A stretch of 64,000 nt of DNA. Source: Variovorax paradoxus (GTDB lineage: Bacteria; Pseudomonadota; Gammaproteobacteria; Burkholderiales; Burkholderiaceae_C). The stretch covers positions 804,001-868,000 of the forward strand of contig NZ_CP102931.1 in assembly GCF_024734665.1 (NCBI RefSeq), read 5' to 3'. A program made the translations under genes and the position numbers. The notes beneath the pieces are model-generated. The model searched no databases. It saw nothing but the letters and a program-made list of their open reading frames with translations, and was not told the DNA's origin. This document shows, in pieces, positions 61,673 through 64,000 of this stretch (the first letter of the stretch is position 1; every line of letters starts with the position of its first letter).

Positions 61673-63258
61673 GAGAATGCGGGAGAGGGGGTGTCGGAAA
61701 CCAGCGCGCGGTACAGCTCGCTTTCGGCCAGCCCTTGCGCCTCGAAGTCGTGGGCGATGCGGCCCTTGCGCATCAGCAGGATGCGGTCGCAGTTCTGCAG
61801 CAGTTCCTGCAGGTCGTCGCTGACCAGGATCACGCCCAGCCCCTGCTCGGCCAGCCGCTGCACGATGCGGTAGATGGTGTCTTTCGAGCCGACGTCCACG
61901 CCCACGGTCGGGCCGTGCAGGATCAGCACCCGCGGATCGATGGCGAGCCAGCGGCCGATGAGCACGCGCTGCTGGTTGCCGCCCGAGAGCGACTGCACCG
62001 GGCGGTCCACGTCGGGCGTGGCGATCTGCAGGTCGGCCACGGTGCGTTCGGCCAGCGCCTGGCACTGGCGCGCATCGAGCGCGCCGAAGCGCCCGCGCAG
62101 GCGGCCGAGCACGGCCGTGACGATGTTGTCGCGGATCGGCTTGTCGAGAAAGAGGCCTTCGCTGAGCCGGTCTTCGGGCACATAGCCGATGCCCTGGCGG
62201 ATGCCGTCGGCCGGTGTCTTCAGCGTGATTTCCTTCGCTGCGAGCGAGATGCGGCCGCGGTCTGCGGCTTGCACGCCCGCGAGCGCCATCGCCAGCTCGT
62301 TGCGCCCCGAGTCGAGCAGCCCGGTGATGCCCAGGATCTCGCCCTTGTGCAGCGTGAAGCCCACGTCGCTGAACTGCGTGCCGCGGCCCAGCGCTTCGAC
62401 CTTCAGCAGCGCGTCGCCGTCATGCGAGCGGTGGCGATAGCGGGCGCCGTCGAGCTGCTTGCCGGTCATCCAGTGCGCGAGCTCGGCCTTGGTGAAACCC
62501 TTGATCGGCCCCTGCGCGACCTTGGTGCCGTCGCGGAACACGATGGCCTGGCCGCCCATGGCCATGCACTCGTCGAGCTTGTGGCTCACGAACAGCACCG
62601 CCACGCCCTGCGCGCGCAGCGCCTCGACCACGTGCACGAGGTTGTCCACTTCCTTCTGCGTGAGCGAGGTGGTGGGCTCGTCCATGATGACCATGCGCGC
62701 GCGCGTGGCCACGGCGCGCGCGATCGCCACCAACTGGCGCGTGGCAATGGGCAGTTCGTCGACGCGGCGCGCCAGGAAGGCGGCGTCGGTCGGCAGCTTC
62801 ACCGTCTCCAGCGCACGTACGGCCGTGGCCGCGACCGCCTTGCCGTCGAAACGCCGCGCCAGCTTGCCGCCGGTGCTCACCAGCTGCTCGCTGAGCGCGA
62901 CGTTTTCGGCCACGCTCATGTTCGGCAGCAGGGACAGGTCCTGGTAGACCGTCTCGATGCCGAGCGTAAGCGCCTGAAGCGGCGACAGCGCATCGTGCGG
63001 CCTGCCGTCGATCACGATGCGGCCCTGGCTCGGCGGCTGCGCGCCCGAGATGATCTTGATCAGCGTGCTCTTGCCGCAGCCGTTCTCGCCGAGCAGGTGG
63101 TAGATCTCGCCGGCCTCGATCGTCAGGTCGATGCCGCGCAGAGCGTGCACGCCCGCGAAGCGCTTGTGCACGTCCTGCACCTCAAGAAAGACGCGGCGCC
63201 CCGCCGGCGTGGCCGGGGCGTGCGTGGCCTGCATGGAGGGCGCTGCTGCAAGGGTCAT
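61669..63258 (-). CDS. Sugar ABC transporter ATP-binding protein (two-domain, RbsA type)
   Basis: A 529-residue fused ATPase with two nucleotide-binding domains. The first has Walker A GENGCGKST (57-65) and Walker B MVIMDEPTTSL. The second carries the usual degenerate P-loop (GLLDSGRNEL) and signature LSGGNQQRVLIGRWL. This asymmetry is normal for the RbsA/XylG/LsrA family. The ATG at 63258 begins MTLAAAPSM. It overlaps the permease start and lies 11 bases after the binding-protein gene. Confidence 0.92.
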   Translation of the reverse strand: MTLAAAPSMQATHAPATPAGRRVFLEVQDVHKRFAGVHALRGIDLTIEAGEIYHLLGENGCGKSTLIKIISGAQPPSQGRIVIDGRPHDALSPLQALTLGIETVYQDLSLLPNMSVAENVALSEQLVSTGGKLARRFDGKAVAATAVRALETVKLPTDAAFLARRVDELPIATRQLVAIARAVATRARMVIMDEPTTSLTQKEVDNLVHVVEALRAQGVAVLFVSHKLDECMAMGGQAIVFRDGTKVAQGPIKGFTKAELAHWMTGKQLDGARYRHRSHDGDALLKVEALGRGTQFSDVGFTLHKGEILGITGLLDSGRNELAMALAGVQAADRGRISLAAKEITLKTPADGIRQGIGYVPEDRLSEGLFLDKPIRDNIVTAVLGRLRGRFGALDARQCQALAERTVADLQIATPDVDRPVQSLSGGNQQRVLIGRWLAIDPRVLILHGPTVGVDVGSKDTIYRIVQRLAEQGLGVILVSDDLQELLQNCDRILLMRKGRIAHDFEAQGLAESELYRALVSDTPSPAFS

Positions 63259-63269
63259 GGTTCGCAGGC

Positions 63270-64000
63270 TCAGAAGGCGTACTTCTTGTAGTTCTGCTTG
63301 TCGACCTCGACCCAGGCCTGGCCCGTGACGACGATGCCGACGCCCGGCCCCTTCTTGACCGAGACCTTGTTGTAGCCCGGCACGCCCATGTCGGTGCCGT
63401 CGGTGATGGTCTTGCCGTCGATCAGCATCTTGGCTGCCTTGTTCATGACGAGGCCGGCGTCCTTCGGGTCCCAGAAGGCAATGCCGCCGACCGCGCCCGA
63501 CTCGAGGAACTTGGCCGCTTCGCTGGGCAGGCCCGTGCCGAACACGCAGACCTTGCCCTGCAGGCCGGCTTCTTCCACCGCGCGGCCGATGCCCAGCACG
63601 TCGAGCGACGACGAGCCCTGGAAGCCCTTCAGGTCGGGGTGCTTGCGCAGCATTTCCTTGGCCTTGCCGTAGGCCTTCTCGGCGTCGTTGAGCGATTCGT
63701 TCTTGGCATCGACCAGCGTCATCTTGGGGTACTTCTTCGCGTTCGAGGCGCCGCCGTCGGCCCACTGCACCTGCGACTGGCTGCCCAGCGAACCCACCAG
63801 CGAGGTCCACTTGCCCTGCTGGCCCATGCAGGCCGCCAGGCGCTCGTTGATGCGCGCGCCGTAGGCCGTGTTGTCGAAGGCCTCGATGTCGACCATGGTG
63901 TTCTTCTGGTTGTCGGCCTCGTGCGTCACGACCTTGATGCCGCGCTCCATTGCGCGCTTGAGCACCGGCTCCAGCGTGGGCGGGTCCATCGAGACCACGG
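63270..64000 (-). CDS. Sugar ABC transporter substrate-binding protein (partial, 5' end outside window)
   Basis: The C-terminal ~243 residues of a type-1 (family 2, RbsB/LsrB/RhaS-like) periplasmic binding protein. Recognisable segments are VVTHEADNQKNTMVDIEAFD, the LVGSLGSQSQVQWADG region and GFQGSSSLDVLGIGRAVEEA, ending QNYKKYAF. The start and signal peptide lie beyond base 64000. It is the first gene of this transporter operon by direction of transcription, followed by the ATPase and permease. Confidence 0.9.
   Translation of the reverse strand, partial: VVSMDPPTLEPVLKRAMERGIKVVTHEADNQKNTMVDIEAFDNTAYGARINERLAACMGQQGKWTSLVGSLGSQSQVQWADGGASNAKKYPKMTLVDAKNESLNDAEKAYGKAKEMLRKHPDLKGFQGSSSLDVLGIGRAVEEAGLQGKVCVFGTGLPSEAAKFLESGAVGGIAFWDPKDAGLVMNKAAKMLIDGKTITDGTDMGVPGYNKVSVKKGPGVGIVVTGQAWVEVDKQNYKKYAF

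Overview
The window is GC-rich chromosomal DNA of a betaproteobacterium, most likely Comamonadaceae and probably Variovorax or a close relative. This rests on protein resemblance and on familiar gene strings (ftsY / M16 pair / rsmD-coaD; yfhL ferredoxin-pth-rplY-prs-tRNA-Gln-ispE-lolB-TPR-mutM-mutY; rapZ-recN-nadK / hrcA; spoT-rpoZ-gmk-yicC / rph-rdgB-hemW). It is an inference; no search was run. Coding density is high and most genes sit in short operons with 1-4 base overlaps.

Region 1 (1-6.8 kb) holds ftsY (3' end outside the window), two M16 peptidases (one with a zinc site, one without), a divergent argP/argO-type regulator-exporter pair, rsmD and coaD. Region 2 (6.8-26 kb) looks like an accessory block placed between coaD and the yfhL ferredoxin. 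It encodes a complete 5-oxoproline module (pxpB, pxpC, pxpA, pcp), an alpha/beta hydrolase, a Yip1-like membrane protein, a histidine phosphatase, an exported N-acyl-D-amino-acid deacylase, a TTC38-like protein, a tautomerase with a divergent LysR regulator, a YitT membrane protein, and a seven-gene peptide ABC operon (DppB, DppC, DppD, DppF, two paralogous binding proteins, an amidase). At the convergent YitT/amidase junction lie three back-to-back hairpins (17353-17584). The outer two carry the same ~47-base core in opposite orientation, closed by 23-bp stems of different sequence whose only irregular pairs are G.U in the same relative orientation. This is the most unusual signal in the window.

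Region 3 (26-52.9 kb) is mostly conserved housekeeping: ferredoxin, pth, two adjacent lipoproteins, rplY, prs, tRNA-Gln, ispE-lolB, a TPR protein, mutM, a dynamin-like GTPase, mutY, rapZ-recN-nadK, hrcA, a CAT-anticodon tRNA, two identical tRNA-Arg(ACG) genes, greB, spoT-rpoZ-gmk-yicC, a cytosolic Ser/Thr kinase with a PP2C phosphatase, rph-rdgB-hemW and tRNA-Ser(TGA). greB begins only 18 bases after a tRNA terminator hairpin, so its expression may depend on readthrough.

Region 4 (52.9-60.6 kb) behaves like a decayed integration site. An integrase N-terminal stub follows tRNA-Ser, then a membrane diguanylate cyclase, a frameshifted LysR remnant, a complete DNA polymerase II (polB), a two-gene ABC exporter, a small acidic protein and a truncated amidohydrolase. 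Region 5 (60.6-64 kb) is a ribose/rhamnose/AI-2-type sugar ABC operon whose binding-protein gene runs off the right edge.

No rRNA genes, CRISPR arrays, complete insertion sequences or riboswitches were seen. Very long open frames opposite real genes are by-products of the high GC content and were left out.
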